Assembly (NCBI RefSeq): GCF_020829665.1
Contig: NZ_JAIVFT010000006.1
Span: 286,524-350,523, forward strand
DNA from: Nostoc sp. CHAB 5824
Lineage (GTDB): Bacteria; Cyanobacteriota; Cyanobacteriia; Cyanobacteriales; Nostocaceae
Direction of reading: 5' to 3'
Length of the DNA: 64,000 nucleotides
Below, in pieces: positions 41,633-50,755 of this stretch. The notes under the pieces are model-generated. The model searched no databases, was not told the origin of the DNA, and saw only the letters and a list, made by a program, of their open reading frames with translations. The translations under genes and the position numbers were made by a program. The stretch's first letter is position 1. Every line of letters starts with the position of its first letter.

Positions 41633-42748
41633 ATGGTTACTAGGACATATGATAATTCACATTCCGATGAAAGCACTAATGGGGTTGTTGTAATGGTCGA
41701 GCCATACAGCCAAAAAGAGCAAATACAACAGGTTGTCTACCGCATTTTAGATGCCAATTTAGATCGCGCTCGTGAGGGCTTGCGAATTATTGAGGAATGG
41801 TGTCGGTTTGGATTGAATAATGCCCAGTTGGCTCTTGAATGCAAGCGGCTGCGACAAGAGGTAGCTAAGTGGCATACCCCGGAATTGCGGGCGGCGCGAG
41901 ATACACCAGGCGATCCTGGGACTGAGTTAACCCATCCTCAAGAAGAACAACGAGCTAGTATAAAATCGGTGTTGCAAGCTAACTTTTGTCGTATAGAAGA
42001 AGCATTGCGAGTGCTAGAAGAATACGGCAAACTTTACCACTCAACTATGTCTAAAGCTTGTAAGCAGATGCGCTATCAGGTTTATACCCTAGAAAGTAGT
42101 TTAATGGGTCATCAGCGTCATCAATTATTGTGGCGATCGCGTTTGTATCTTGTTACTTCCCCTAGTGAAACTTTGTTGAACAACGTCGAAGCTGCACTCA
42201 AAGGTGGATTAACGCTTTTACAATACCGCGACAAAACCGCCGATGATTCTTTGCGTCTGGAACAAGCTAGAAAACTCCGGCAGTTATGCCACATCTACGG
42301 TGCTTTGTTCATTGTTAACGATCGCGTGGATGTAGCTTTAGCTGTCGATGCAGATGGAGTGCATCTCGGACAACAAGATATGCCTGTTGCCATTGCTCGG
42401 CAATTACTCGGTTCCCAGCGTTTGATAGGTCTTTCTACCACAAATAAAGAAGAAATGCAAGCAGCAATTGCTGAAGGGGTAGATTACATTGGGGTGGGGC
42501 CAGTTTATGAAACTCCCACGAAACTAGGTAAGGTTGCAACAGGTTTAGAATATGTCAGCTATGCTGCCAAAAATTGCTCAATTCCCTGGTTTGCCATTGG
42601 AGGAATAGATGCCAATAATATTAATGATGTGATCGATGCGGGAGCCGAACGTGTAGCGGTGGTGCGATCGCTCATGCAAGCCGAACAACCTACCCTAGTA
42701 ACGCAATATTTGCTCTCCCAACTCAATCGCATTAAACCAGAACTTTAA
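41633..42748 (+). CDS. thiE: Thiamine-phosphate synthase with N-terminal ThiD2-type domain
   Basis: 371 residues. Residues about 30-160 form the ThiD2-type helical domain usual in cyanobacterial ThiE (YRILDANLDRAREGLRIIEE). Residues about 165-365 are the ThiE barrel: LLQYRDKTADD, FIVNDRVDVALAVDADGVHL, GQQDMP, YIGVGPVYETPTK and WFAIGGIDANN. It couples the pyrimidine and thiazole units into thiamine phosphate. An internal Met (MVEPYSQKEQ) is an alternative start. thiS follows at 106 bp, across a short STRR, on the same strand. Confidence 0.93.
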   Translation: MVTRTYDNSHSDESTNGVVVMVEPYSQKEQIQQVVYRILDANLDRAREGLRIIEEWCRFGLNNAQLALECKRLRQEVAKWHTPELRAARDTPGDPGTELTHPQEEQRASIKSVLQANFCRIEEALRVLEEYGKLYHSTMSKACKQMRYQVYTLESSLMGHQRHQLLWRSRLYLVTSPSETLLNNVEAALKGGLTLLQYRDKTADDSLRLEQARKLRQLCHIYGALFIVNDRVDVALAVDADGVHLGQQDMPVAIARQLLGSQRLIGLSTTNKEEMQAAIAEGVDYIGVGPVYETPTKLGKVATGLEYVSYAAKNCSIPWFAIGGIDANNINDVIDAGAERVAVVRSLMQAEQPTLVTQYLLSQLNRIKPEL

Positions 42749-42751
42749 AAG

Positions 42752-42790
42752 AGTCATTAGTCATTAGTCATTAGTCATTAGTCATTCGTC
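42752..42790. repeat. STRR heptamers between thiE and thiS
   Basis: Five TTAGTCA-type units after the thiE stop, followed by a CCCCAGTCCC-type low-complexity run to about 42850. Confidence 0.8.
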
Positions 42791-42853
42791 CAAAGTAAGT
42801 AACCAATACCTAATACCCCAGTCCCTATTCCCCATTCCCCACTCCCCACATTT

Positions 42854-43066
42854 ATGTCTAATGAGATTACGATTCAGGTAAATGGGGAAACCCATAGCTG
42901 TTCGTTTCAAATTTTTTTACCCGACTTGCTCCAACAGTTGGGTTTTAATCCCCGTTTGGTGGCTGTAGAGTATAATGGCGAAATTTTACATCGCCAGTTT
43001 TGGCCGGAAACAAAAGTACAACCAGGCGATCGCTTAGAAGTGGTAACTATTGTTGGTGGTGGTTAG
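42854..43066 (+). CDS. thiS: Sulfur carrier protein ThiS
   Basis: 70 residues with a ubiquitin-like fold: ITIQVNGETHSCSFQIFLPD, VAVEYNGEILHR, and the C-terminus LEVVTIVGGG, ending in the Gly-Gly needed for thiocarboxylation. It carries sulfur to the ThiG thiazole synthase encoded at 0.8-2.8 kb. Its last 4 bp overlap the 3' end of the convergent beta-lactamase gene. Confidence 0.94.
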   Translation: MSNEITIQVNGETHSCSFQIFLPDLLQQLGFNPRLVAVEYNGEILHRQFWPETKVQPGDRLEVVTIVGGG

Positions 43067-43971
43067 TTAATTTGAGCCAGCAAGCCCAAATCCTTGAGGC
43101 TGCGTCGTGTAATCTCGATGCGGGCGGGTGCATCCTCTGCTTTATCCATATCAAGGGTTGTTGCGAAAAAATAGACGTTTTTATTTTCCTCTAAATAACC
43201 CACGAACCAACCAACTTCTGGTTTAGTACTCGTTAACCATCCCGTCTTCCCCCGCAATGTGTAGTCTGGAGTTTGTTCACGTACCATAATGTCTTTGACA
43301 AGATTTATTGTCCGTTGGGAGAAAGGCAAATCACCTTGATACAACCGTTGCAAAAACTTAATTTGCTCTTTGGGTGTAATTTGCAATAGCTGCTGCTGTA
43401 ACCAAAAACGATCAATGTCTGCGGCAGTTCCAATTTGACGGTTACCGTAGCCTACTTTGTTAATAAATTGCTGCATCCGTTCGTATCCAGCCCTACGTGC
43501 CAATACTTGATAAAACCAAACAGTTGAATCTTTAAAGGCTTGACGCAAATTTGTGTCATGATTCCAGGCATCAATTTCTCGGTGAATTCCATCCCAAGTA
43601 AGAACCGCCACATCATTAGGGACTACCCCTGTCTCTAAAGCTACCAACGCGTTAAAAATTTTGAATGTCGAAGCTGGAGCGATCGCAGTTGCATTACGTT
43701 GAGGATTGTGTTCATAGATGCGGTTGTTTTTTGAGTCGTAAATCAATATTGAGCCTTCACGCCCGAATTCTTGAAAGTGTCGCCCCAAATTTGGTGCTTT
43801 AACAGCGAGCATTGCTGGACGTTCAGATGAGGTTGAAGCAGGTTGAGCCAGAACATACATTGCGCCAAAGGTAATCAAACTCAATACAGCCAGACATCCA
43901 ATGACGGTAAAGATAACATGCGTTCGGTAACGCCGAAGAGATGGCCACATACGAAATAAGATATTTTCCAT
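43063..43971 (-). CDS. Class D (OXA-type) serine beta-lactamase family protein
   Basis: 302 residues with an N-terminal membrane segment (VIFTVIGCLAVLSLITFGAM, about 19-38), either signal or anchor. Class D motifs are in order: active-site serine in PASTFKIF, STVWFYQ (SxV), YGN in KVGYGNRQIG, and RGKTGWL (KTG). WFVGYLE follows as usual. The product is predicted to be periplasmic. Whether it hydrolyses beta-lactams, or acts on peptidoglycan or as a sensor, cannot be decided. It is convergent with thiS, overlapping it by 4 bp, and is not part of an obvious resistance island. Confidence 0.88.
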   Translation of the reverse strand: MENILFRMWPSLRRYRTHVIFTVIGCLAVLSLITFGAMYVLAQPASTSSERPAMLAVKAPNLGRHFQEFGREGSILIYDSKNNRIYEHNPQRNATAIAPASTFKIFNALVALETGVVPNDVAVLTWDGIHREIDAWNHDTNLRQAFKDSTVWFYQVLARRAGYERMQQFINKVGYGNRQIGTAADIDRFWLQQQLLQITPKEQIKFLQRLYQGDLPFSQRTINLVKDIMVREQTPDYTLRGKTGWLTSTKPEVGWFVGYLEENKNVYFFATTLDMDKAEDAPARIEITRRSLKDLGLLAQIN

Positions 43972-44102
43972 TGCATATTTAATCGAATCACAAGCGAGAT
44001 TTTACAACGCAATCTTGCTCGTTTCCAAAGCTATTTGTTACAGAAATCTAGCGAAAGTTTGCCTACCTTTAACAAGAGGATTTTGCCTCTTGTCTTGTTG
44101 TC

Positions 44103-44213
44103 TCGTTCCCAGTCTCCGACTGGGAATGCCCATTAAGAGGCTCTGCCTCCAGAATTGGCGGCAGAGCCGCAATTGAAGTGCATTTCCAGCCAGAGGCTCT
44201 TAACGAGATTTTA
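44103..44213. repeat. Dispersed palindromic repeat, copy A
   Basis: Ends in GCATTTCCAGCCAGAGGCTC and TTAACGAG. The complement recurs at 47937-48045. Confidence 0.7.
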
Positions 44214-44276
44214 AAGGAATTTGGGCTTAAGTTGACACATATGGGCAATGCCATACCCTTACAATAAATATATATG

Positions 44277-44397
44277 TAAGCTGTCGCGCATTTAACTTGC
44301 ACATCTTTTCGTGTTGGCTGTTGACAGTTGACAGTTAACCGTCAGCGGTCAACGAACCTTATGAGTGACTGTGTAATTTAAAAGCGTAATAGCTTAT
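44277..44397. repeat. Long inverted repeat, right arm
   Basis: Complement of 41094-41221. It begins TAAGCTGTCGCGCATTTAAC and ends AAAGCGTAATAGCTTAT. Confidence 0.9.
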
Positions 44398-44650
44398 CAG
44401 AGTTTTCGTAAATTAGTATTACAGGTCGTTTATCAATAGCACTTATACAAAATCGCCATTGTTAGTATTTTTTGAACCTAATGATTTAGGATTGCTATAT
44501 GACTGTGGCGGAAGTTTGCCTATCTTTAACAATTTGTTTGAGCAAATTGTCAAGTCTTCTTAATTGACATGATAGCTGGATTTATGCCCTGCTTTACTGG
44601 TATTAGCTTTTGGCTTTCGCTCAACGTGAATTCATCTTACAAAACCGCGT

Positions 44651-45868
44651 TTAGCCGTCTGATTTGTAAAGCGACCGATGAAGAGTTCTGCGCTTGGCTA
44701 ATTCTTTACCTTTGCGACCAAGCTGCTCACGTAGTTGCTGGTCTTTGGACAACCGATTAAAAGCTTGAAACACTTCATAACCAGAATTGGGATTAACCAG
44801 TATCCCATTTTCTTCATGCTGAACTGTGTCTAGAACACCGCCTAAGCGAGGAGCAATTATAGGCTTACCGAAGTAACTTGCTTCTAAATAAACCATACCA
44901 AAACCCTCCATACTATTAGCTTTACTATCCAATAAAGTCAGCATGGCAAATATATCGCAAGCTGCATAATAACCTGCTAATTCCCGCTCTGGTACATATC
45001 CGGCAAAGTGGACGCGCTTATCTACCCGCAAACGATGCGCCAGAGATTTCAGTTCCGATTCACTTGACCCTTGACCGCAGATTATATAGTGGACATCGAC
45101 CCCAAAAGTTAGTAATAGTGGGATGTTATCAACTACTCTGTCGAAACCTTTATGTTTTACTAGTCTACCGATGGAGAGAATAACTATTGCTGAATCGGGA
45201 ATATTGTACGCTTGACGCACGCGAACACGTAAATCATCAAGGCTACTAGAACTCGCTACATTATTACCAAATTTTTCTGGTCTGATTACTGGGTTAATAA
45301 CGTGTGTAGGAGTATCTAATCGGAAAGCGGTTCTGAGATAGTCTTGTGTATAAGAACTGTTACAAACAATACCTTCGGCTCGTTTGAGTGTTAATTTAAA
45401 TAGCGATCGCAGCACGGGATTGTGTAAAGTACAATGAAGATCATTGCCGTGCAGATAGATATAAAAGCGAATCGGTAAGAAATAGCTCAATAGTAACAGT
45501 GAAGGAAAGTCATAGCCGTGGCCCCACTCTATATAACGGTAGTGATAGCGAAAATAGAGTTTAATTGCTAGGACAAATGAGCAGACGATATTTACCAAAG
45601 GCTTCAGGATACTTCCGACACAGCCACTACCCCAGTATCTAGAATAAAACCAGCGATACACAGGAAACTGTTGACCTTCATCAAATACTTTATCTCCTGA
45701 GCAACTAGCCGCCAGCACAATAACTCGTTCTGGATCTTGGAGACAACGATTATAGATATATTCCCCAATTACAGCTTCTTTCGGCAGGAAGATCCGGGAT
45801 ATGACTAGGATATCTGGGTATGCAGCTTTGTCTCTGATTTCGGCTGTTAGTTGAGAAATATGTTCCAT
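44651..45868 (-). CDS. Glycosyltransferase family 4
   Basis: 405 residues, GT-B fold. The N-terminal half contains PDILVISRIFLPKEAVIGEY and a region ending FYIYLHGNDLHC. The C-terminal donor-binding half has VILSIGRLVKHKGFDRVVDN, YIICGQGSSESELK, VHFAGYVPERELAGYYAACD, and EGFGMVYLEASYFGKPIIA with the Glu-x7-Glu motif. It transfers a sugar from a nucleotide donor; substrate unknown, probably surface polysaccharide. No other polysaccharide genes lie nearby. The last dozen residues (TLHRSLYKSDG) look short for the family. Confidence 0.9.
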   Translation of the reverse strand: MEHISQLTAEIRDKAAYPDILVISRIFLPKEAVIGEYIYNRCLQDPERVIVLAASCSGDKVFDEGQQFPVYRWFYSRYWGSGCVGSILKPLVNIVCSFVLAIKLYFRYHYRYIEWGHGYDFPSLLLLSYFLPIRFYIYLHGNDLHCTLHNPVLRSLFKLTLKRAEGIVCNSSYTQDYLRTAFRLDTPTHVINPVIRPEKFGNNVASSSSLDDLRVRVRQAYNIPDSAIVILSIGRLVKHKGFDRVVDNIPLLLTFGVDVHYIICGQGSSESELKSLAHRLRVDKRVHFAGYVPERELAGYYAACDIFAMLTLLDSKANSMEGFGMVYLEASYFGKPIIAPRLGGVLDTVQHEENGILVNPNSGYEVFQAFNRLSKDQQLREQLGRKGKELAKRRTLHRSLYKSDG

Positions 45869-46723
45869 AATAAAGCTGATAACTTTACTTCAAATAATTT
45901 TTAATTTATTTACAATTAGGATTATTTCAAAGCCATAAATCTTATTTTATTTCTTTTAAAACGAATGTGGTAGACAAATTTGGAGCCTATTTTAGAAGAT
46001 TAGCCAGAAAGATTGTTTTTTATTGTGTTGATTTTCTTTTTGCTACAAATTTCTCACTATTTGAGAATTTCTGTGCATGATGAACAATAGACAAGTAATA
46101 CTTGTATCTAAAATACCCAGTAATTAACGATTGCGATTACGAAATTTAGCTATGTTCAATAGAATATCCTGAATCCTCTCGACTGTTGTGCCAAAATGCC
46201 AAAAATTTAGATAAGTATTTGATAGCTATCTGGTATCTTGTTGCGCTTACTTATGGGCATCATGAACACTTTCTAGCCTGCTATGTATACGTGAGTTACA
46301 ATCTGCTAGATGTAGTAATTGCTTCTCATGATTGAAAAATATCCTCCTACCTGATGACAAAACAAGTAAGGTTAAGTATTAAAAAAATTAGTCAAGACAA
46401 TCATTAAAAATTAAAATTATCTGTATAAGTCAAGACTTGAACCTGAAAGTGCTAATCCAAAACGTAGCAATAATTCCTTGAGCGCAAATTTATGTAATTG
46501 TGAACATATCTTAAGGTACGGTTCCCCAGTCGAGAAATCCCCCCTGCGATCGCTGCCTACCCAAGAGAAGACGCGGTAGATTGAATATGTAGCCAATACT
46601 TGTGTATGCTACGTGAATGCTACAAAGCTTGCTTGTGACGGGCTGGCGTTAACGACAAATCGCAACACTCCTACCAGCATAAGGAGAAATCATAAATAAT
46701 TCCGTTTTCCAAGCGATTGTATT
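45869..46723. other. Intergenic region, nothing recognised
   Basis: About 855 bp, AT-rich. It presumably carries the divergent promoters of the glycosyltransferase and DUF1517 genes. AAGGAG lies at about 46680-46685, too far from the chosen ATG to act as its ribosome site. No repeat family or small gene stands out. Confidence 0.4.
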
Positions 46724-47707
46724 ATGCGTAAAAAACTACAACAAACCATCAAACCACTGTTAAAAACCTTCTTAGCCCTAGTACTAGTGTTAACTTTGGC
46801 TTTTAGTCACGCCGATGGAGCATTAGCGGCCCGCAGTGGGGGTCGAATCGGTGGTGGCTCCTTTAGAGTACCTTCCAGTCGCACCTATACACCGCGCACC
46901 TATGCACCTCCTGGCGGGGGCGGATACTATCCTGGTGGTGGTTTTGGTGGTGGTTTTGGCTTTCCCTTCCTACTTCCCTTCTGGGGTATTGGTGGAGGAT
47001 TTGGTGGTCTATTTGGCATCTTAATCTTCTTTGCGATCGCTAATTTCTTATTGCAAACTTTCCGTCGCGTCTCTAGCGGTGATACTGGAGAAGTAGATTA
47101 CAGCAGTAACTCTCCTGTTTCTGTGACTCGTTTGCAAGTAGGTTTGTTAGCTCAAGCTCGTGAATTGCAAAATGAACTTAACCACATTGCTGAAACTGCT
47201 GATACTAACACACCACAGGGGAGAGCAGAAATTCTACAAGAAGCCAGCCTAGCTTTACTACGCCATCCCGAATACTTTGTATATGCGGGTGGTGGCACTC
47301 AACAAGCTAGTTTAAATTCAGCTGAGGGTCAGTTTAATCGCCTGTCACTGGCAGAACGCAGCAAGTTTAGCGAAGAAACTCTTTCTAATGTCAATAACCA
47401 GCTAAAAGCAGCCCTTGCCAAAGATGCTTTACCCCCGGCTGGTGAACTTGACAACCCCACCCGCCTATTTACCGAAGGCCCTGGTGAATACATTATCGTC
47501 ACCTTGCTGGCGGCGACACTAGGTAAGTTTGAAATCCCCACAGCGATTAACAGTGCTGATGATTTGCGTCAAGCTTTGCGGCAAATTGGTAGTATCCCCA
47601 GCGAGAAACTTCTGGCAATTGAAGTTCTTTGGACTCCGCAAGCTGAAAATGATACTCTGACATCTGATGATGTGTTGGCAAATTATCCTGATTTGAAACT
47701 TGTGTAA
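46724..47707 (+). CDS. DUF1517 domain protein, membrane-anchored
   Basis: 327 residues. Signal peptide (LKTFLALVLVLTLAFSHADG, cleavage near ALAA), a Gly/Arg/Tyr-rich stretch (SGGRIGGGSFRVPSSRTYTP), a Gly/Phe-rich membrane segment (about 85-115, LFGILIFFAIANFLL), then the soluble DUF1517 domain with VTRLQVGLLAQARELQNELN, ALLRHPEYFVYAGGG and EYIIVTLLAATLGKFEIP. The family is conserved in cyanobacteria and chloroplasts; no activity is established. A strong terminator follows. Confidence 0.88.
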   Translation: MRKKLQQTIKPLLKTFLALVLVLTLAFSHADGALAARSGGRIGGGSFRVPSSRTYTPRTYAPPGGGGYYPGGGFGGGFGFPFLLPFWGIGGGFGGLFGILIFFAIANFLLQTFRRVSSGDTGEVDYSSNSPVSVTRLQVGLLAQARELQNELNHIAETADTNTPQGRAEILQEASLALLRHPEYFVYAGGGTQQASLNSAEGQFNRLSLAERSKFSEETLSNVNNQLKAALAKDALPPAGELDNPTRLFTEGPGEYIIVTLLAATLGKFEIPTAINSADDLRQALRQIGSIPSEKLLAIEVLWTPQAENDTLTSDDVLANYPDLKLV

Positions 47708-48242
47708 TCTCTAAAAAAATTCGCGCTGCGCTTTAGTGCTAAAAAATAACTTGGCATCTTGGCGCAAGAAATAAGTTCCCCCTTGAGGGCAATACCTAGA
47801 AAACCGTTTGTCAATGACAAGCGGTTTTTTGTAGAGGTTATATCATTTTCAAAAAGCTATGCAACAAATTAATCGGCTGTAGGGACGTACGTCTGTACAT
47901 ATCTGTCAACTTAAGGCAAAACCCTTTTCAAACCTCGTTAAGAGTCTCTGGCTGGAAATGCTTCTCATTGGGCTGCTGCCGCGAGTCAGGCAGGTGGAGC
48001 CTCCATTATGTATTCCTAGTCAGAGACTCTTGACAAGACAAAGACAATATCTCAAAGCTTTGTATATACTGGTTTTTACGTTAAGTTGACACTAATGACA
48101 TCTGTATGCCCCTATTCATGTATTTGTATCAGTTATTTAGTGAAATGGTATTAAATATACTTAATTGTATTTCAGAAAAATTATTCTTAAGTCCTGACTT
48201 TGGTAGTATTATCAAAATGCATCATACGCAAAGCGTTATCTT
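47708..48242. other. Intergenic region with terminator and dispersed repeat
   Basis: About 535 bp. After the terminator it holds, at 47937-48045, the complement of the repeat at 44103-44213, followed by GTTAAGTTGACACT, also seen near 44228. The remainder, before the CcbP-like gene, is AT-rich and lacks a supported gene. Confidence 0.65.
47801..47830 (+). terminator. Rho-independent terminator after the DUF1517 gene
   Basis: A 13-bp stem, AAACCGTTTGTCA with TGACAAGCGGTTT (one G-U pair), then T6. It lies 94 bp after the stop. Confidence 0.85.
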
Positions 48243-48623
48243 ATGCCTAGTGTTGAATCCGACGAAAACCGAGAGCATCGCATTAAAACAGAGATCATTG
48301 TAGATGCTGAAGATAAAGAAGACCGGGCCATGGGTTGGTACTACTACCTTGAGGAGGCTCTGAATTTTCCCTTTTTGGCTAAATGGACTAAGAAGGGACG
48401 CAAATCGGCTGCTGCCGAGGAGAAACAAGTGGAAGTGCTGGGAATGGCCCCAGATGATGAGTGCTTAAAAGATATGCTTGTAGAAGTGGCTTACATTAAT
48501 GGCAAGGATGATGATGTATATTCTGCAAAGTTATCTGAAATAGCAGCCATTGATGCTGACAGCGAAACTCAAGAAGCGATCGCAGACTGGCTTTATTGGA
48601 TTGCTAGAGGATATAAGTTTTAA
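48243..48623 (+). CDS. CcbP-like calcium-binding protein
   Basis: 126 residues, acidic, without signal or membrane segment. The segment IIVDAEDKEDRAMGWYYYLE followed by EALNFPFLAKW, then VEVLGMAPDDECLKDMLVEV, matches the cyanobacterial calcium-binding protein family. Its member CcbP in Anabaena sequesters calcium and restrains heterocyst differentiation. Many acidic residues support calcium binding. I am fairly sure of the family, less sure that this is the CcbP orthologue itself. Confidence 0.7.
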   Translation: MPSVESDENREHRIKTEIIVDAEDKEDRAMGWYYYLEEALNFPFLAKWTKKGRKSAAAEEKQVEVLGMAPDDECLKDMLVEVAYINGKDDDVYSAKLSEIAAIDADSETQEAIADWLYWIARGYKF

Positions 48624-48626
48624 ATT

Positions 48627-49187
48627 CTAGGATAAATACCGGATGACGCGGCAGGGATTGCCAGCAGCTACAACATTCTCAGGTATGTCTTTGACAACTA
48701 CACTGCCAGCACCAATAGTTGTGTTATCACCAATAGTTACACCTGGACAAATAATTGCATTGCCACCAATCCAGACATTATTACCAATGTTAATTGGGGC
48801 AGCTAATTCTCTCCCAGAAAGACGAATTTCCGGCTCTGTAGGATGATAAGCAGTATAAATTTGTACATAAGGAGCGCATAAGACATTTTCACCAATATGA
48901 ACTATATTGCAGTCTAAAATTACACAGCCATAGTTCATATACAATCTGTCGCCAGCGAAAATATTACTGCCATAGTCACAGTGAAAAGGTGGCACAATTA
49001 ATACTTTGTCACCTATCTTTCCAAATAATTCGTGCAAAATTTGCTGCCGTTGCTCTTGCTGTTCTTCGGTTGTAGAATTGTAGCTTCGCAGCAGACGACT
49101 AGCTCGCTTATTTTCGGCAGCCAATTCTGGATCTTCCGCCAGATATAATTCGCCCGCAAGCATTTTTTGTTTCTCGGTTTTTTCCAT
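48627..49187 (-). CDS. Maltose/galactoside O-acetyltransferase-like (LbH) enzyme
   Basis: 186 residues from the ATG at 49187, which starts the conserved MEKTEKQKMLAGELYLAEDP. After the Mac N-terminal helix domain comes a left-handed beta-helix of hexapeptide repeats (INIGNNVWIGGNAIICPGVT, then IGDNTTIGAGSVVVKDIP), with the catalytic histidine in YTAYHPTEPEIR. It transfers acetyl from acetyl-CoA to a sugar. It is convergent with the calcium-binding-protein gene, 3 bp apart. Confidence 0.9.
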   Translation of the reverse strand: MEKTEKQKMLAGELYLAEDPELAAENKRASRLLRSYNSTTEEQQEQRQQILHELFGKIGDKVLIVPPFHCDYGSNIFAGDRLYMNYGCVILDCNIVHIGENVLCAPYVQIYTAYHPTEPEIRLSGRELAAPINIGNNVWIGGNAIICPGVTIGDNTTIGAGSVVVKDIPENVVAAGNPCRVIRYLS

Positions 49188-49231
49188 GACTGACAGACTT
49201 ATGGGGCTTCTCGATAGTGGACGATACACAT

Positions 49232-49357
49232 TAGACCTCTTGCAAAACTATTTTTGCACTCTTGGGGAAAGGGTTGCATGTTTTAGGGTGCATGGTAATT
49301 CTATCGCCGCTTTCCCCTTTACCCCTTACCCCTTACCCCTCTTTTGCAAGAAGTCTA
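49232..49357. mobile_element. MITE with terminal inverted repeats and possible TA duplication
   Basis: The left end TAGACCTCTTGCAAAA and right end TTTTGCAAGAAGTCTA are inverted with one mismatch. If the ends are GAC...GTC, they are flanked by TA on both sides, as for IS630/Tc1-type insertion. The interior has CCCCTTACCCC low-complexity DNA and no gene. Confidence 0.7.
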
Positions 49358-49471
49358 TTAGTAGCGGCTATAGCATATTTCATCCACATGAAAAGCGCTA
49401 TAAATCAAAATTCGAGATAGTTGTGAATAAAATCAGAGTAATTTGATTAAAGTGGCAGCAGAAAAGACTAA

Positions 49472-50755
49472 TTAACTAAATATGGCATAAGTAGCTTTTC
49501 CCTGCCGTTTAGCTCGGTACATAGCAATATCAGCATCTCGCAGCAGAGTTGCAGGCTCGTCATAATTAGTAAAACTCCAAGTAATACCAATGCTAGCTGT
49601 AGTAGATAATTGATATCCATTTAGGTTAACTGGCAATCGTAAAGACTTTTGAATACGTTTAGCAACATTGGTGGCGTCAGTAATATCTTTAATATCTTCC
49701 AAAAGAACTGTAAACTCATCACCACCAAATCGTGCTACAGTATCGCCACTACGTAAGCACGACTCTAAACGTCTAGCGATCGCTATTAAAAAATCATCCC
49801 CTATTCCATGCCCAAAGCGATCGTTAATCTCTTTGAAGCCGTCTAAATCCAAAAATAAAACTGCAAAATAATAATCGCTTCTGCGTTTGCTACGTTCAAT
49901 TGCTTGTGTAAGCCGATCTAAAAACAAAACACGATTCGGTAATGCTGTCAACCCATCATAAAACGCATTGCGGATCAATTGAGCCTCTGTCTGCTTCCGT
50001 TTGGTAATGTCTTGAAAAACTAAAACCGCGCCAGTAATATTGCCATTTTGATCGCGGATGGGTGCAACATTGTCCCCAATCGCTATTTCTTTACCATCTT
50101 TGGTAATCAATGTGCAGTTTTCTGGTAAATTGAAAACTTCACCCGCTTCAATTACATGTGTGGCTAAATTTCCAATTTTTTCTCTTATATCTTTGTCAAC
50201 TAAGTTCACGACTTCTACTAAATTTTTACCAAACGCTTCACTTTGCTTCCAACCAGTAATTATTTCTGCTGTGGGATTCATCATTTGAATACAACCATTC
50301 GCATATGTCACAATCACTGCACAGCCCATACTGTTGATAATTGCCGTTAGCCTCTGTTTTTCTTCGTATAATATTTTTTTGCTCTGATGTTTGTAAAGAG
50401 CCATTTCAATGGCAAAATGTAAATCACTTTCAATAAATGGTTTGACTATGTAATTAAAAGGCTCGTTTAGTTGATTTTTATGTAATGTTTTATATTCCGA
50501 ACGATCTGTTAGATATACCACAGGCACATGAAATTGATTCTGGATAATATCTGCTACGTGTACACCGTCAATTTCTCCAGCTAGGCAAATATCAATTAAT
50601 ACTAAATGTGGATGAGTTTCTGCTACCTTTTTTATTGCTTCTTCACCAGATTTAGTGATTTCTGAAACAGAATAGCCTAACTTTTGTAAACTTTTTCTAA
50701 TATTTGAGGCTAGGATTTTTTCATCCTCAACAACTAGGATTTTGCGGGCGAACAT
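49472..50755 (-). CDS. Response regulator with PAS and GGDEF domains (diguanylate cyclase)
   Basis: 427 residues. The receiver (1-120) has KILVVEDE, the phospho-acceptor Asp in LVLIDICLAG, and Lys in NYIVKPFIE. The PAS domain (about 135-255) includes VIVTYANGCIQMMNPTAEII and GAVLVFQDITKRK. The GGDEF domain (265-425) has DGLTALPNRVLFLDRL and the intact active-site loop RFGGDEF; RSGD five residues before it is the allosteric I-site. It should make cyclic di-GMP when its receiver or PAS is triggered. No kinase gene is adjacent. Confidence 0.93.
   Translation of the reverse strand: MFARKILVVEDEKILASNIRKSLQKLGYSVSEITKSGEEAIKKVAETHPHLVLIDICLAGEIDGVHVADIIQNQFHVPVVYLTDRSEYKTLHKNQLNEPFNYIVKPFIESDLHFAIEMALYKHQSKKILYEEKQRLTAIINSMGCAVIVTYANGCIQMMNPTAEIITGWKQSEAFGKNLVEVVNLVDKDIREKIGNLATHVIEAGEVFNLPENCTLITKDGKEIAIGDNVAPIRDQNGNITGAVLVFQDITKRKQTEAQLIRNAFYDGLTALPNRVLFLDRLTQAIERSKRRSDYYFAVLFLDLDGFKEINDRFGHGIGDDFLIAIARRLESCLRSGDTVARFGGDEFTVLLEDIKDITDATNVAKRIQKSLRLPVNLNGYQLSTTASIGITWSFTNYDEPATLLRDADIAMYRAKRQGKATYAIFS

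Larger units (their letters stand above)
43972..44650. other. Repeat-rich intergenic region
   Basis: Three repeat types in succession. 44050-44090 and 44499-44590 share GAAGTTTGCCTAYCTTTAAC with the MITE at 22583. 44103-44213 holds a palindromic family (CTCGTTCCCAGTCTCCGACT to CCAGAGGCTCTTAACGAG). 44277-44397 is the right arm of the long inverted repeat. No gene is supported. Confidence 0.75.

Noticed and set aside
48106..48303. Plus-strand frame ahead of the CcbP-like gene
   Set aside because: It overlaps the well-supported start at 48243 in another frame and shows no family features.
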